Made by a program: the position numbers and the translations under genes. This document shows, one piece after another, positions 52,592 to 60,120 of a stretch of DNA of 64,000 nt (position 1 is the stretch's first letter; each line of letters begins with the position of its first letter). Source of the DNA: Paraburkholderia antibiotica (GTDB taxonomy: Bacteria; Pseudomonadota; Gammaproteobacteria; Burkholderiales; Burkholderiaceae); assembly GCF_012927125.1 (NCBI RefSeq), contig NZ_JABBFZ010000010.1, positions 1-64,000 of the forward strand, in the 5' to 3' direction. The notes below the pieces were generated by a model. The model did not search any database. It was given only the letters and a program-made list of their open reading frames with translations, and was not told the DNA's origin.

Positions 52592-53815
52592 TTAGCAACC
52601 GGTCGAACGGATACGTTCGACTTCGAGGCCGAAGAGCGGGCGCAGACGCGTGCCGAGCACATTGCCGGCGAAGGCTGCGACGAGCCAGAGCCAGCCGTGC
52701 AAGCTGCCTGACACGATGCCGCTGAAATAGGCGCCGATATTACAACCGTACGCGAGACGGGCGCCGTAGCCCAGCATCAGGCCGCCGACCACCGCAGCGA
52801 TCAGCGAGCGCGCCGGCACCTTCCAGATGGGCGCGTAACGGCCGGCGAGCGCGGCGGCGGTCATGGCGCCGAGCACGATGCCGAAGTCCATCACCGACGT
52901 GACGTCGTGCGACACCGGCGCGGCCAGCGAGCCCGCGTTCGCCTGCGTGGCCCAATACGGCCAGTTGGCGACGTCGACGCCGAGCGCGGCGAAGATCTTC
53001 GCGCCCCACAGCGCGAACGCCGAGGTGACGCCCCACGGCCGGCCCGACAACGCGAGCGTCGCGAAGTTGAGTAGAACGAGTGCGATCGCGCCGACGAAAA
53101 GCGGCCACGGGCCGTGCAGCCACGGCGACGCGTGCGGCTGGCGCGCCGGCTCGTTGACGAGACGGCCGTGACGGCGTCGTTCGACCAGCACGGTCAGCGC
53201 GGCGATCACGGCAAAGATCACCAGATTCAGCGCGATGGCCGGGCCGGCGCCGAGCGTCTTCACCATCGACAGCGGTTTCAGCGACGGCAGCGCGGTCCAG
53301 AACGGCATATGCGCGGTCGCGACGACCGAACCGACGATGAACGCCGCGAGCGTGACGAGCATGCGGGTGCTGCCGCCGCCGACTGTATACAGCGTGCCGG
53401 ACGCGCAGCCGCCGCCCAGCTGCATGCCGATGCCGAACATGAACGCACCGACGAGCACCGACGTGCCGGCCGGCGCGACCAGCCCGGTCACCGGCGTGCC
53501 GAACAGCGAGCCGGCCGCGAGCGCCGGGAAGAACAGCAGCACGCCGAGCGCGAGCATCAGCATCTGCGCGCGCAGGCCCGCGCCGCGGCCGTCGGCGATG
53601 AAAACCCGCCACGCGGACGTAAAGCCGAACGCCGCGTGATACAGCGACATCCCGAGCAGCGCGCCGACGACATAGAGCGCCGCCTGGCGGCCGCTGACGG
53701 TTTGCGCGAGATAGATGGCGCCAAGCGCAATCAGGATGAGCGCGATGCCCAACGGTTTCGGGTTGATGTCGAAACGGCGCGGCACGCGCGGGAGCGAAGT
53801 GGAGAGGTCGGACAT
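52592..53815 (-). CDS. YeeE/YedE-family thiosulfate-type transporter (TsuA-like)
   Basis: 407 residues, about nine to ten membrane helices in two repeats. Each repeat carries a conserved Cys: GIGMQLGGGCASGTLYTVGGGS and YGARLAYGCNIGAYFSGIVSGSLHG. These Cys motifs form the relay for thiosulfate passage in TsuA. It ends in a Cys (RIRSTGC). It could also carry other sulfur species. No TsuB/TusA-like partner is adjacent. Confidence 0.87.
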   Translation of the reverse strand: MSDLSTSLPRVPRRFDINPKPLGIALILIALGAIYLAQTVSGRQAALYVVGALLGMSLYHAAFGFTSAWRVFIADGRGAGLRAQMLMLALGVLLFFPALAAGSLFGTPVTGLVAPAGTSVLVGAFMFGIGMQLGGGCASGTLYTVGGGSTRMLVTLAAFIVGSVVATAHMPFWTALPSLKPLSMVKTLGAGPAIALNLVIFAVIAALTVLVERRRHGRLVNEPARQPHASPWLHGPWPLFVGAIALVLLNFATLALSGRPWGVTSAFALWGAKIFAALGVDVANWPYWATQANAGSLAAPVSHDVTSVMDFGIVLGAMTAAALAGRYAPIWKVPARSLIAAVVGGLMLGYGARLAYGCNIGAYFSGIVSGSLHGWLWLVAAFAGNVLGTRLRPLFGLEVERIRSTGC

Positions 53816-54124
53816 GAATAAGTTGACAGACAGGCGGCGGACAGATCGCCGCGAATCAAGGCCGTCTGGGCGACGACGGGAACTGTGCTGCGCGAGACTG
53901 AGGCAGCGCGACGCAGCGGCAAAAACTAACTTACCAAGATAGCATGGATCGCCGGTTCAGGCTCGGTAGCCCGGTTGTTGGCGGGGGTATCGGCTGGATC
54001 GGCTGGATCGGCCGGATCGGGCGCAGGTGGGAGCCGCGAGCGCAGGGCTGGCGCGACTGTGCGCCGGGAGCGTGGCCGGTGGTCTGACAACGCTGCCGCG
54101 CGAGCGGAAATGCGTCACGGACCG
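53816..54124. other. Intergenic region with a 9-bp tandem repeat
   Basis: 309 bases without a gene. It carries the promoter of the YeeE/YedE gene close to 53816 and a tandem array of GGCTGGATC-type units at 53989-54020. Nothing else recognised. Confidence 0.5.
53989..54020. repeat. 9-bp tandem repeat (ATCGGCTGG)
   Basis: Three to four copies of ATCGGCTGG/ATCGGCCGG head to tail, located just past the GNAT gene. Confidence 0.8.
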
Positions 54125-54658
54125 TTACAGGAACCGCGCCATCAGATCCTCGTCGTGGAAGATGCCGCCGACGTTCAACGAATCGATCTCGCAGCCATAT
54201 TTGCGAAAGCCGAGCGACTCGTACAGCTTGCGCGCCGCCTCGTTGCGGCTGCCGACAGTCAGTTGCAACTGCCGCAAACCGTCGACCGTTGCCGCGCGCT
54301 CGATCAACCCACCAAGCAACGCCCGGCCGACGCCACGCCCGGCCGCCTCCGGCGCGACATACATGCCCACCACGTTGGCCTTGTGACGCTCTTTGTCGGC
54401 GGCGTGCCGCAGCAGTCCGACCATGCCGATCAGCGGTGCATCCGCCGACGCGTACGCGCCGAGCAGGAACCTGCCTTCCGCAATAGAGCCCTGCAAGGTC
54501 GCGTCGTGCTGCGCCGCGCCTTTTGCGAGCGCTTCTTCGTAGCTCTGGCCAAATGCCTCGGGATGCGCCTTCAAGCCGCGCAGACGAAGCTCGAAATAGG
54601 CGTCGCGGTCGGCGGGGCCGAGTTGACGGATCAGGACGGAGTCGGCGTTGATGGGCAT
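54125..54658 (-). CDS. GNAT-family N-acetyltransferase
   Basis: 177 residues. GNAT fold with LIRQLGPADRDAYFELRLRGLK at the start and the acetyl-CoA pyrophosphate loop in VVGMYVAPEAAGRGVGRALLGGLIERA (RxxGxG/A form), then LTVGSRNEAARKLYESLGFRKYGCE. Acceptor unknown. The ATG at 54658 lacks a clear ribosome binding site; a TTG 39 bases upstream is another option. Confidence 0.85.
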   Translation of the reverse strand: MPINADSVLIRQLGPADRDAYFELRLRGLKAHPEAFGQSYEEALAKGAAQHDATLQGSIAEGRFLLGAYASADAPLIGMVGLLRHAADKERHKANVVGMYVAPEAAGRGVGRALLGGLIERAATVDGLRQLQLTVGSRNEAARKLYESLGFRKYGCEIDSLNVGGIFHDEDLMARFL

Positions 54659-54800
54659 AGGGTTTCGGTTTGCGGTGAGGTAGTTGGAGCGGTTCAAGCA
54701 GTTGAGGGGGGCTTGCTAACGGATCGCTGCGCCTGGCGTCGGCGTTGCGTATGGATCGCAAGCGGTGAAAACGCTCTGCACGGCAAGCTGACGATCACCG

Positions 54801-55673
54801 CTATCCGGCTTCGGCCCCGCCGTCGCCCCGTTCGCTAGCGGCAGCGAACTCACGCAGTGCTGTGGCGGTGTGCTGATCGGCCGGAAAAAACGCTTCGATT
54901 GCGAGTTCCGACAAGGTCACGTCGACCGGTGTGCCGAACACGGTCGTCGTGCTGAAAAACGACAGCACACCGATCGGCGTGCGCAGCCGCAAAGGCACGG
55001 CGACCTGATTGAAGCTGGCGTCGCCTGGGTCCGCGGTGTCCGCACCCGGTGGCGCGGGATACGCGGCGAGTTCGTCGCGCAGCGCGCTCAGCGTGTCGTC
55101 GCCGCTCACGTCGATCTGCCGCTGCAGCCGGGCGAGCACATGCTCGCGCCACGCATGCCAGTTGACGATCGACGCCGCAATGCCTCGCGGATGCAGACTC
55201 AGCCGCAGCGCGTTGACCGGCGGCGTCAGCAGTTCGGGACTCGCGCCGCTCAACAACGGGGCGAGCGCGTTGTTGGTGGCGACGATGGTCCAGTGCCGGT
55301 CGATCGCCAGCGCGGGGTAGGGCTCGTGTCCCTTGAGCACCAGCTCGACGGCTTCGCGCGCGGCGGCAAGCTGCGGATCGGAGAGCGGGCGTTCGCGAAA
55401 GAGCGGCGCGTAACCGGCGGCGACCAGCAGCGCATTGCGCGCGCGCAACGGTACCTCGAGCCGTTCGGCCAGATGCATGACCATTTCCCGGCTGGGCAAC
55501 GCGCGGCCTGATTCAACGAAGCTTAGATGCCGCGTCGAAATATCGGCTTCCGTGGCGAGCAGCAACTGACTCATGCGACGCCGTTGCCGCCATTCGCGCA
55601 GCAGATCGCCAACTGTGCGACCGGCGGCCGGCGCGGGCGACGGAACCGTTTGTGCAAGTGAGAGTGTGTTCAT
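54801..55673 (-). CDS. XRE-family regulator with MmyB-like ligand-binding domain
   Basis: 290 residues. N-terminal helix-turn-helix (LLREWRQRRRMSQLLLATEADISTRHLSFVESGRALPSREMVMHLAERLEVP), then the PAS-like MmyB domain (YPALAIDRHWTIVATNNALAPLLSG and FNQVAVPLRLRTPIGVLSFFSTTTVFGTPVDVTLSELAIEAFFP). Such regulators usually repress themselves and a neighbouring enzyme gene and sense small or fatty molecules. Palindromic sites upstream (55707-55725) suggest autoregulation. Confidence 0.9.
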   Translation of the reverse strand: MNTLSLAQTVPSPAPAAGRTVGDLLREWRQRRRMSQLLLATEADISTRHLSFVESGRALPSREMVMHLAERLEVPLRARNALLVAAGYAPLFRERPLSDPQLAAAREAVELVLKGHEPYPALAIDRHWTIVATNNALAPLLSGASPELLTPPVNALRLSLHPRGIAASIVNWHAWREHVLARLQRQIDVSGDDTLSALRDELAAYPAPPGADTADPGDASFNQVAVPLRLRTPIGVLSFFSTTTVFGTPVDVTLSELAIEAFFPADQHTATALREFAAASERGDGGAEAG

Positions 55674-55706
55674 GCCACCGATCATAGTCAAAGCGTGCGA
55701 GCAATC

Positions 55707-55725
55707 CATTACCTGGGAGGTAATG
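55707..55725. promoter_or_regulatory. Operator-like 19-bp perfect palindrome before the XRE gene
   Basis: CATTACCT-GGG-AGGTAATG, perfect inverted repeat 34 bases upstream of the XRE start. A partial second site (CATTACCT-CGG-AGAGAC) lies at 55764-55780. Confidence 0.7.
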
Positions 55726-55763
55726 CCTTCGCGCTAGCCATTGCGCAGCTTCCGCGCACCCTG

Positions 55764-55780
55764 CATTACCTCGGAGAGAC
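55764..55780. promoter_or_regulatory. Half-conserved second XRE operator-like site
   Basis: The left arm CATTACCT is identical to the palindrome at 55707; the right arm has decayed. The two centres are 57 bases apart. Confidence 0.45.
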
Positions 55781-55841
55781 ATTCGGCCGATGCGATGTAC
55801 CGCACTGTCCGCGCACGTGCCTTCGACGTGCGCGGACCCGC

Positions 55842-56144
55842 TCAGGCGGCGACCGCGCTCAGCGGCACGGCGCTGAATTTCATGCCGAGCGCGTCCACCA
55901 GTTTGAGGATCGTTTCCATGCGCGGTTTGGAGCCAGGCGCGAGCGTCTTGTAGAGACTTTCGCGGCCGAGGCCCGCTGCCGCGGCGATGTTCGTAATGCC
56001 GCGAGCCTTGACGACGTCTGCGATGGCGGCGACCAGAAGATCGGAGTCGCCTTCGTCGAGCGCGGCGTTCAGGTATGCCGCGACCATTGCGTCGTTGTCC
56101 AGGTATTCCGATGCATCGAAGCGTGCGGTTTTGATCTTGCTCAT
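55842..56144 (-). CDS. higA: HigA-like antitoxin (addiction-module antidote, XRE)
   Basis: 100 residues. It starts MSKIKTARFDASEYLDNDAMVAAYLNAALDEGDSDLLVAAIADVVKARGI, followed by the helix-turn-helix NIAAAAGLGRESLYKTLAPGSKPRMETILKLVDALGMKF, the standard pattern of the putative addiction-module antidote family. Its ATG overlaps the toxin stop by four bases (ATGA). It neutralises the toxin and probably represses the operon through the palindrome at 56474. Confidence 0.9.
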   Translation of the reverse strand: MSKIKTARFDASEYLDNDAMVAAYLNAALDEGDSDLLVAAIADVVKARGITNIAAAAGLGRESLYKTLAPGSKPRMETILKLVDALGMKFSAVPLSAVAA

Positions 56145-56530
56145 GGCCGTTCCTTTCTGATATCTGCCCACATTGTTCCGGCATGTTCGATATCCGCCTG
56201 TTGCGTGGACTTGTCGCCCCCGCCGAGCAGCAGATACGTCATGCTTGCCTCGCGCGCGTAATAGACCCGATAACCCGGGCCGCAATCGATGCGCATCTCG
56301 AAGACGCCGTTTCCCAGCACTTTCACGTTGCCGAAAAGTCCGCGTTCCGCACGTCGTAGCCGCACAAGGATTTGCGCCTTCGCATGGACGTCGCGGAGTT
56401 TGCGAAGCCAAAGGTCGAACGCTTCAGTGCGGTTGATCGTGATGACGGGCGGGGTTTCGATGTGCTGCTTACTGTATCCCTTCGGATACGATCGTGCAAG
56501 CAAAAAAAGTGTCTTGATAATGCGGCCCAA
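56141..56530 (-). CDS. higB: HigB/RelE-like toxin (addiction-module killer protein)
   Basis: Up to 129 residues. The family part starts at ITINRTEAFDLWLRKLRDVHAKAQILVRLRRAERGLFGNVKVLGNGVFEMRIDCGPGYRVYYARE and ends with the LLLGGGDKSTQQADIEHA pattern of Gp49-like RelE/HigB toxins. No ATG, GTG or TTG lies next to the family start (residue 29). The only plausible start is TTG at 56530, with GGAGG seven bases upstream, giving an extra N-terminal leader. It is either a real extension or a lost start codon. Predicted mRNA interferase. Confidence 0.8.
   Translation of the reverse strand: MGRIIKTLFLLARSYPKGYSKQHIETPPVITINRTEAFDLWLRKLRDVHAKAQILVRLRRAERGLFGNVKVLGNGVFEMRIDCGPGYRVYYAREASMTYLLLGGGDKSTQQADIEHAGTMWADIRKERP
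56474..56489. promoter_or_regulatory. Palindrome, candidate HigA operator
   Basis: GTATCC-CTTC-GGATAC, perfect inverted repeat just before the family-conserved part of the toxin gene. This is the usual kind of site bound by HigA dimers. If TTG 56530 is the start, it lies inside the coding sequence. Confidence 0.5.
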
Positions 56531-56886
56531 AGCGATCCCTCCATCTGTTTCATGCCATCTCGCGCGCCGGCGTGCGCGGCTTCGATTGACCTCATGAGGT
56601 TAGCGATTCGAACGTCTGAAAACGATTCGGCCGGATGGCCTATTGCCTGGGGCCGTTAGCAAACCCGGCGAGGCGATGTAAAGAAGCAGCGCAAAGAAGC
56701 AGCGCGGCGAGATAGCACGACAAACTGCACAGCGAAAGCCGCACGCGTTCGCGCGATATCGCCTCCCTTTGCTTACCTCCCACGTAATCGACTCGACGCA
56801 TGCGAGCGGCCAGACTGCATACCGAGCCCGCCGCATACGACGTGTGCAGCGCGAAGTGCTCAGTCCTGCCAATCAAGGAGTTTGAG
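56531..56886. other. Intergenic region between higBA and the SnoaL-like gene
   Basis: 356 bases. It holds the toxin-antitoxin promoter side, a perfect 13-bp direct repeat AAAGAAGCAGCGC at 56680-56705, and the operator-like site at 56772-56790. No gene recognised. Confidence 0.6.
56772..56790 (+). promoter_or_regulatory. Candidate XRE-regulator site before the SnoaL-like gene
   Basis: TTACCT-CCC-ACGTAA matches the core of the XRE palindrome (TTACCT-N3-AGGTAA) at 11 of 12 arm positions. It lies about 100 bases before the SnoaL-like start, in promoter position. Confidence 0.55.
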
Positions 56887-57255
56887 ATGAATGCGCATAC
56901 CGATCTGATCGACCGTTATTTCGATGCATGGAACGAGACCGATGGCACGCGCCGTCGCGAGCTGATCGCGGCGACGTGGAGCGCCGACGCCGACTATCGC
57001 GATCCGCTGCTCGCGGGCACCGGCCACGACGGCATCGACGCGATGATTCGCGCGGTACATGAACGCTTTCCGCACCACACGTTTCGCCGCACCACCGACG
57101 TCGATGGCTTTGCGAATCGCCTGCGTTTTTCGTGGGCGCTGACGACGCCTTCGGGCGATGCGATCGTCAAGGGATCCGACTTCGGCGTGGTGGACGCGCA
57201 TGGTCGCTTGCAGGCGGTCACCGGTTTTCTCGACGAAGCTCCCGGCACCGCCTGA
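56887..57255 (+). CDS. SnoaL-like/NTF2-fold protein
   Basis: 122 residues. It starts MNAHTDLIDRYFDAWNETDGTRRRELIAATWSADADYRDPLLAGTGHDGIDAMIRAVHERFP, the pattern of small NTF2-like proteins (Trp in AWNE; DYRDP loop). AAGGAGTTTGAG before ATG is a strong ribosome binding site. Possible isomerase or binding protein; often the target gene of a neighbouring MmyB-type regulator. Confidence 0.85.
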   Translation: MNAHTDLIDRYFDAWNETDGTRRRELIAATWSADADYRDPLLAGTGHDGIDAMIRAVHERFPHHTFRRTTDVDGFANRLRFSWALTTPSGDAIVKGSDFGVVDAHGRLQAVTGFLDEAPGTA

Positions 57256-57302
57256 GCCGTTCGATAGCCCCCGCGCGCCGCGCGTTTTTCACGGAGACGA
57301 TC

Positions 57303-57698
57303 ATGCGGAAGCCCGCTGTTTCCCGATTCATCGAGGCCGGCCGGACGGTGCTCGCGCTCACGCGCGTGTCCGTGGCGGTCGACGGGTTATCGAGCGCGAT
57401 CGCCGGCTTTGCGTTGCTGGCCGGCGCGCGGGCGTTCATGTTTTTCGCGCTGCTCGGCTGGCGAGAGCCGGTGCTTGGCGGCGCGGGGCTCGTGCTGCTC
57501 GCGATGATCGGCTGGTTGCGCTGGCAGTGCGAGGCAGGCGTCGCGCCTGCTTCGCAGCAAGCGAGGTCCATGGTATTGCACGCGAGCGGTACGTTCGTGT
57601 ATGACGACGGAACGCGTAGCGCACCGGCTTGTAACAGCGCGAGCCGCACGGAAGCCGGCAACACAGCTTGCTACAATCGATCGTCGCCATGCGCCTGA
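57303..57698 (+). CDS. Small hypothetical membrane protein
   Basis: 131 residues starting MRKPAVSRFIEAGRTVLALTRVS, with one or two hydrophobic segments (LSSAIAGFALLAGARAFMFFALLGW and PVLGGAGLVLLAMIGWLRW) and a polar tail. CGGAGACGATC precedes the ATG, and it lies 47 bases after the SnoaL-like gene. No family recognised; the C-terminal third has poor coding character. Confidence 0.5.
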   Translation: MRKPAVSRFIEAGRTVLALTRVSVAVDGLSSAIAGFALLAGARAFMFFALLGWREPVLGGAGLVLLAMIGWLRWQCEAGVAPASQQARSMVLHASGTFVYDDGTRSAPACNSASRTEAGNTACYNRSSPCA

Positions 57699-57847
57699 TG
57701 TCGCGGTGGACATGTCAAGCCGACGTGCAAGGCGTGCGCGAACTCGCGGGCAACACGAACCGCAAACCCGCGCCGCGAACCACGAACCACGAAACATCCA
57801 CGTCCCATCCACTCGCCAAATCCTCGACCGAATCACAAGGAGCCTCC

Positions 57848-58312
57848 GTGCTGAAGAATCTGGATCCGCTGCTGAATGCCGACATCCTGTATGCACTACG
57901 TTCGATGGGCCACGGCGACGAGCTCGTCATTTGCGACGCCAATTTTCCGGCCGGGTCGATCGCGCGCGATACCGTGCTCGGCAAGCCGCTGCGTCTCGAT
58001 GGCGTGAGTTCACCGCGTGCGATTCGCGCGGTGTTGTCGGTGCTGCCGCTCGATACGTTCATCGATCACCCCGCGTCGCGCATGGAGGTGGTCGGCGAAC
58101 CGCACACGATCCCGGCGGTGCAGCGCGAGGCGCAGGCCGAAGTCGACGCGGCGGAAGGGCGCAAGGTGCCGTTCGTGTCGATCGAACGCTTCGCGTTCTA
58201 TGAGCGCGCGCGTCGCGCGTATTGCGTGATCGCGACCGGCGAGGAGCGCGGCTACGGCTGCTTCGTGTTCACGAAGGGCGTGCTGCTCGCGCCGGACGCG
58301 CCGCGCGCGTAG
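57848..58312 (+). CDS. RbsD/FucU-family sugar mutarotase
   Basis: 154 residues. The pattern LKNLDPLLNADILYALRSMGHGDELVICDANFPA at the start (His, Asp and the D-A-N-F segment of the active site) and FAFYERARRAYCVIATGEERGYGCFVFTKGV at the end match FucU/RbsD, which interconvert pyranose and furanose or anomeric forms. The GTG start at 57848 has AAGGAG six bases upstream. No sugar-uptake genes are adjacent. Confidence 0.88.
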   Translation: MLKNLDPLLNADILYALRSMGHGDELVICDANFPAGSIARDTVLGKPLRLDGVSSPRAIRAVLSVLPLDTFIDHPASRMEVVGEPHTIPAVQREAQAEVDAAEGRKVPFVSIERFAFYERARRAYCVIATGEERGYGCFVFTKGVLLAPDAPRA

Positions 58313-58384
58313 TTGCCTGGCGTCCGCATCGTTGGCTTCGCATCCGCACATCCGCATCGTTGTTTTTATCGTCACGGGCAGACC

Positions 58385-58792
58385 ATGAGTTTCCAGCTAG
58401 ACACCCTCGATCATCTCGTTCTGAACGTCGCGGACGTCGAGCTCAGCGCGGCCTGGTATGCGCGCGTGCTCGGCATGCGGCGTACCGAGTTCGAATCGCG
58501 TACCGGCACACGCGTGGCGATGACATACGGCAATCAGAAGATCAATCTGCGTCCCGTTTCGGCCGATACCGTCGCGTGGTTCACATCGCGCGAGCCGGTG
58601 CCGGGCAGCGCGGATCTGTGCTTCATAACCGCCGCGAGCCCGCACGACGTCAAGGCGCACTGGCTCGCCGAAGGCGTCGAGATCGAAGCGGGACCCGTGG
58701 AGCGCGACGGCGCGCGCGGCAAGATGACCTCGGTGTACTGCCGCGATCCGGACGGCAACCTGATCGAAGTCGCTACGTATCCGCTGGTCTGA
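58385..58792 (+). CDS. VOC-family (glyoxalase/dioxygenase-like) small protein
   Basis: 135 residues, one VOC domain: LDTLDHLVLNVADVELSAAWYARVLGM at the start (metal His) and VYCRDPDGNLIEVATYPLV at the end (metal Glu). Typical VOC protein of the virulence/glyoxalase-like type. Substrate unknown. Confidence 0.85.
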   Translation: MSFQLDTLDHLVLNVADVELSAAWYARVLGMRRTEFESRTGTRVAMTYGNQKINLRPVSADTVAWFTSREPVPGSADLCFITAASPHDVKAHWLAEGVEIEAGPVERDGARGKMTSVYCRDPDGNLIEVATYPLV

Positions 58793-59097
58793 GCGTCGCG
58801 TGTAGCGTGTGATGTGATGTTCTGTCGTCAGCGGCCGACGATTGCCACTGGCGTGGAGCGAAGCGGCGTACGGCCGTCGCACGAGCCGGACGCCGCGCGC
58901 GGGTGAGCGGAAGATGAGCGGAAGATGAGCGCAGACCGGAAGCTGCCCTGAAGTGAGCGGAAGGTGAGCCGGAATTGAGCGGGAGGCCGCTCCGGACGAG
59001 CTTGGAAAACGCGCCCATTGCACATATGCTCAGGGGCGAGGCGGGGAACTGCCGCAGCCCATCCGGGTCTGCTGCTTATTCAATATAGGAGCCCCCC
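58793..59097. other. Intergenic region with degenerate repeats
   Basis: 305 bases without a gene. About five imperfect copies of TGAGCGGAAGR cluster at 58902-58985; the promoter of the DoxX gene should be near 59000-59090. Confidence 0.5.
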
Positions 59098-59532
59098 ATG
59101 TCGCGTCCCGTCGATTACGGCGTTATTTTCATCGCCCGTCTTGCGCTTTCGGTGCTGTTTCTGTGGGGTGGGGTGATGAAACTGCTGGGTTACGCGGGCT
59201 TCGTCGGCTACCTGCATTCGAAGGGCGTGCCGTTCGTGCAGATCGCCGCGCCGATCGCGACCGCGGTCGAAGTGCTCGGCGGCCTGCTGCTGGTGATCGG
59301 CTTCAAGGTCCGTCCGCTCGCGCTGATCATGGCTGCATACACGGTGGCGACGGCGGTGCTCGGTCACGACTTCTGGAACGTCGTCGACCCGAATGTACAG
59401 CACGACATGGTGATCCACTTCTGGAAAAACATCGGTATCGCGGGTGGCTTCCTGCTGCTGTTCGTGACTGGTGCGGGGCGTCTGAGCATCGACGGCGCGC
59501 GCGCGCCGCGCGGCGGCCTCGGCGGGCTTTGA
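59098..59532 (+). CDS. DoxX-family membrane protein
   Basis: 144 residues with four predicted membrane helices. LSVLFLWGGVMKLLGYAGFVGYLHSKGVP is the DoxX signature start, and the tail shows FWKNIGIAGGFLLLFVTGAGRLSIDG. DoxX proteins are tied to quinone or thiosulfate redox chemistry and stress response, but the role here is unknown. TAGGAGCCCCCC precedes the ATG. Confidence 0.87.
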   Translation: MSRPVDYGVIFIARLALSVLFLWGGVMKLLGYAGFVGYLHSKGVPFVQIAAPIATAVEVLGGLLLVIGFKVRPLALIMAAYTVATAVLGHDFWNVVDPNVQHDMVIHFWKNIGIAGGFLLLFVTGAGRLSIDGARAPRGGLGGL

Positions 59533-59699
59533 CGCGCCGTTTGGCGCAGCTTGCGCGGCCCGGTTCGCGGTCTATTTGTGGGCTATTTGTGGCCTATCCG
59601 TGGCTGATTTATTGCCCGCTTGCGACCAGGCACGCATTCCGCTTCGTTCTCGTTCTCGCGGGCTTCTTCCCCGCTTCGCGGCAATCAAGGGAGCACATA

Positions 59700-59972
59700 A
59701 TGATTCAGAACTTCGAGCAGATGATTGGCGGCAAACTGACCCAGCTATGCGCGAGTCTCGGCGAAGGGCCGACGCCTCATCGTGTGATCATCAGTCTTGC
59801 CGATTCGGCGAAGACGCTGGTCGTGCTGGACGCGTCCGGATTCCTCGGTACGCTGAAGGCGGAAATCGAGGAACCGGAAAAAATGATCGCCGATGCGATC
59901 GCGAAAGCGCGCAACGAAGGGCTGATCGAACGCGCGGTCGACACGGGCGTGATTCAGGAGGCGTCGCTGTAG
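59700..59972 (+). CDS. Small soluble hypothetical protein
   Basis: 90 residues: MIQNFEQMIGGKLTQLCASLGEGPTPHRVIISLADSAKTLVVLDASGFLGTLKAEIEEPEKMIADAIAKARNEGLIERAVDTGVIQ. Acidic, alpha/beta-like, with no signal peptide. AAGGGAGCACATA before ATG is a strong ribosome binding site. No family recognised. Confidence 0.65.
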   Translation: MIQNFEQMIGGKLTQLCASLGEGPTPHRVIISLADSAKTLVVLDASGFLGTLKAEIEEPEKMIADAIAKARNEGLIERAVDTGVIQEASL

Positions 59973-60120
59973 ACGCGTCGGCGTTACCACGGCTCGCCGC
60001 GCGGTGATGGGCGGTTTGGCGGCCGGCGGTTTATCTGCAGCTTATTTGCGGTTCAACTGCGGTCTGGCTGCGGTTCAGCGGTTGCTCATCGGCAGCCGCT
60101 TGAGTGCCAGGCGGGAGCGC

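Noticed and set aside
58902..58985. Possible CRISPR-like repeat array
   Set aside because: The units are about ten bases, imperfect and without spacers of constant length.
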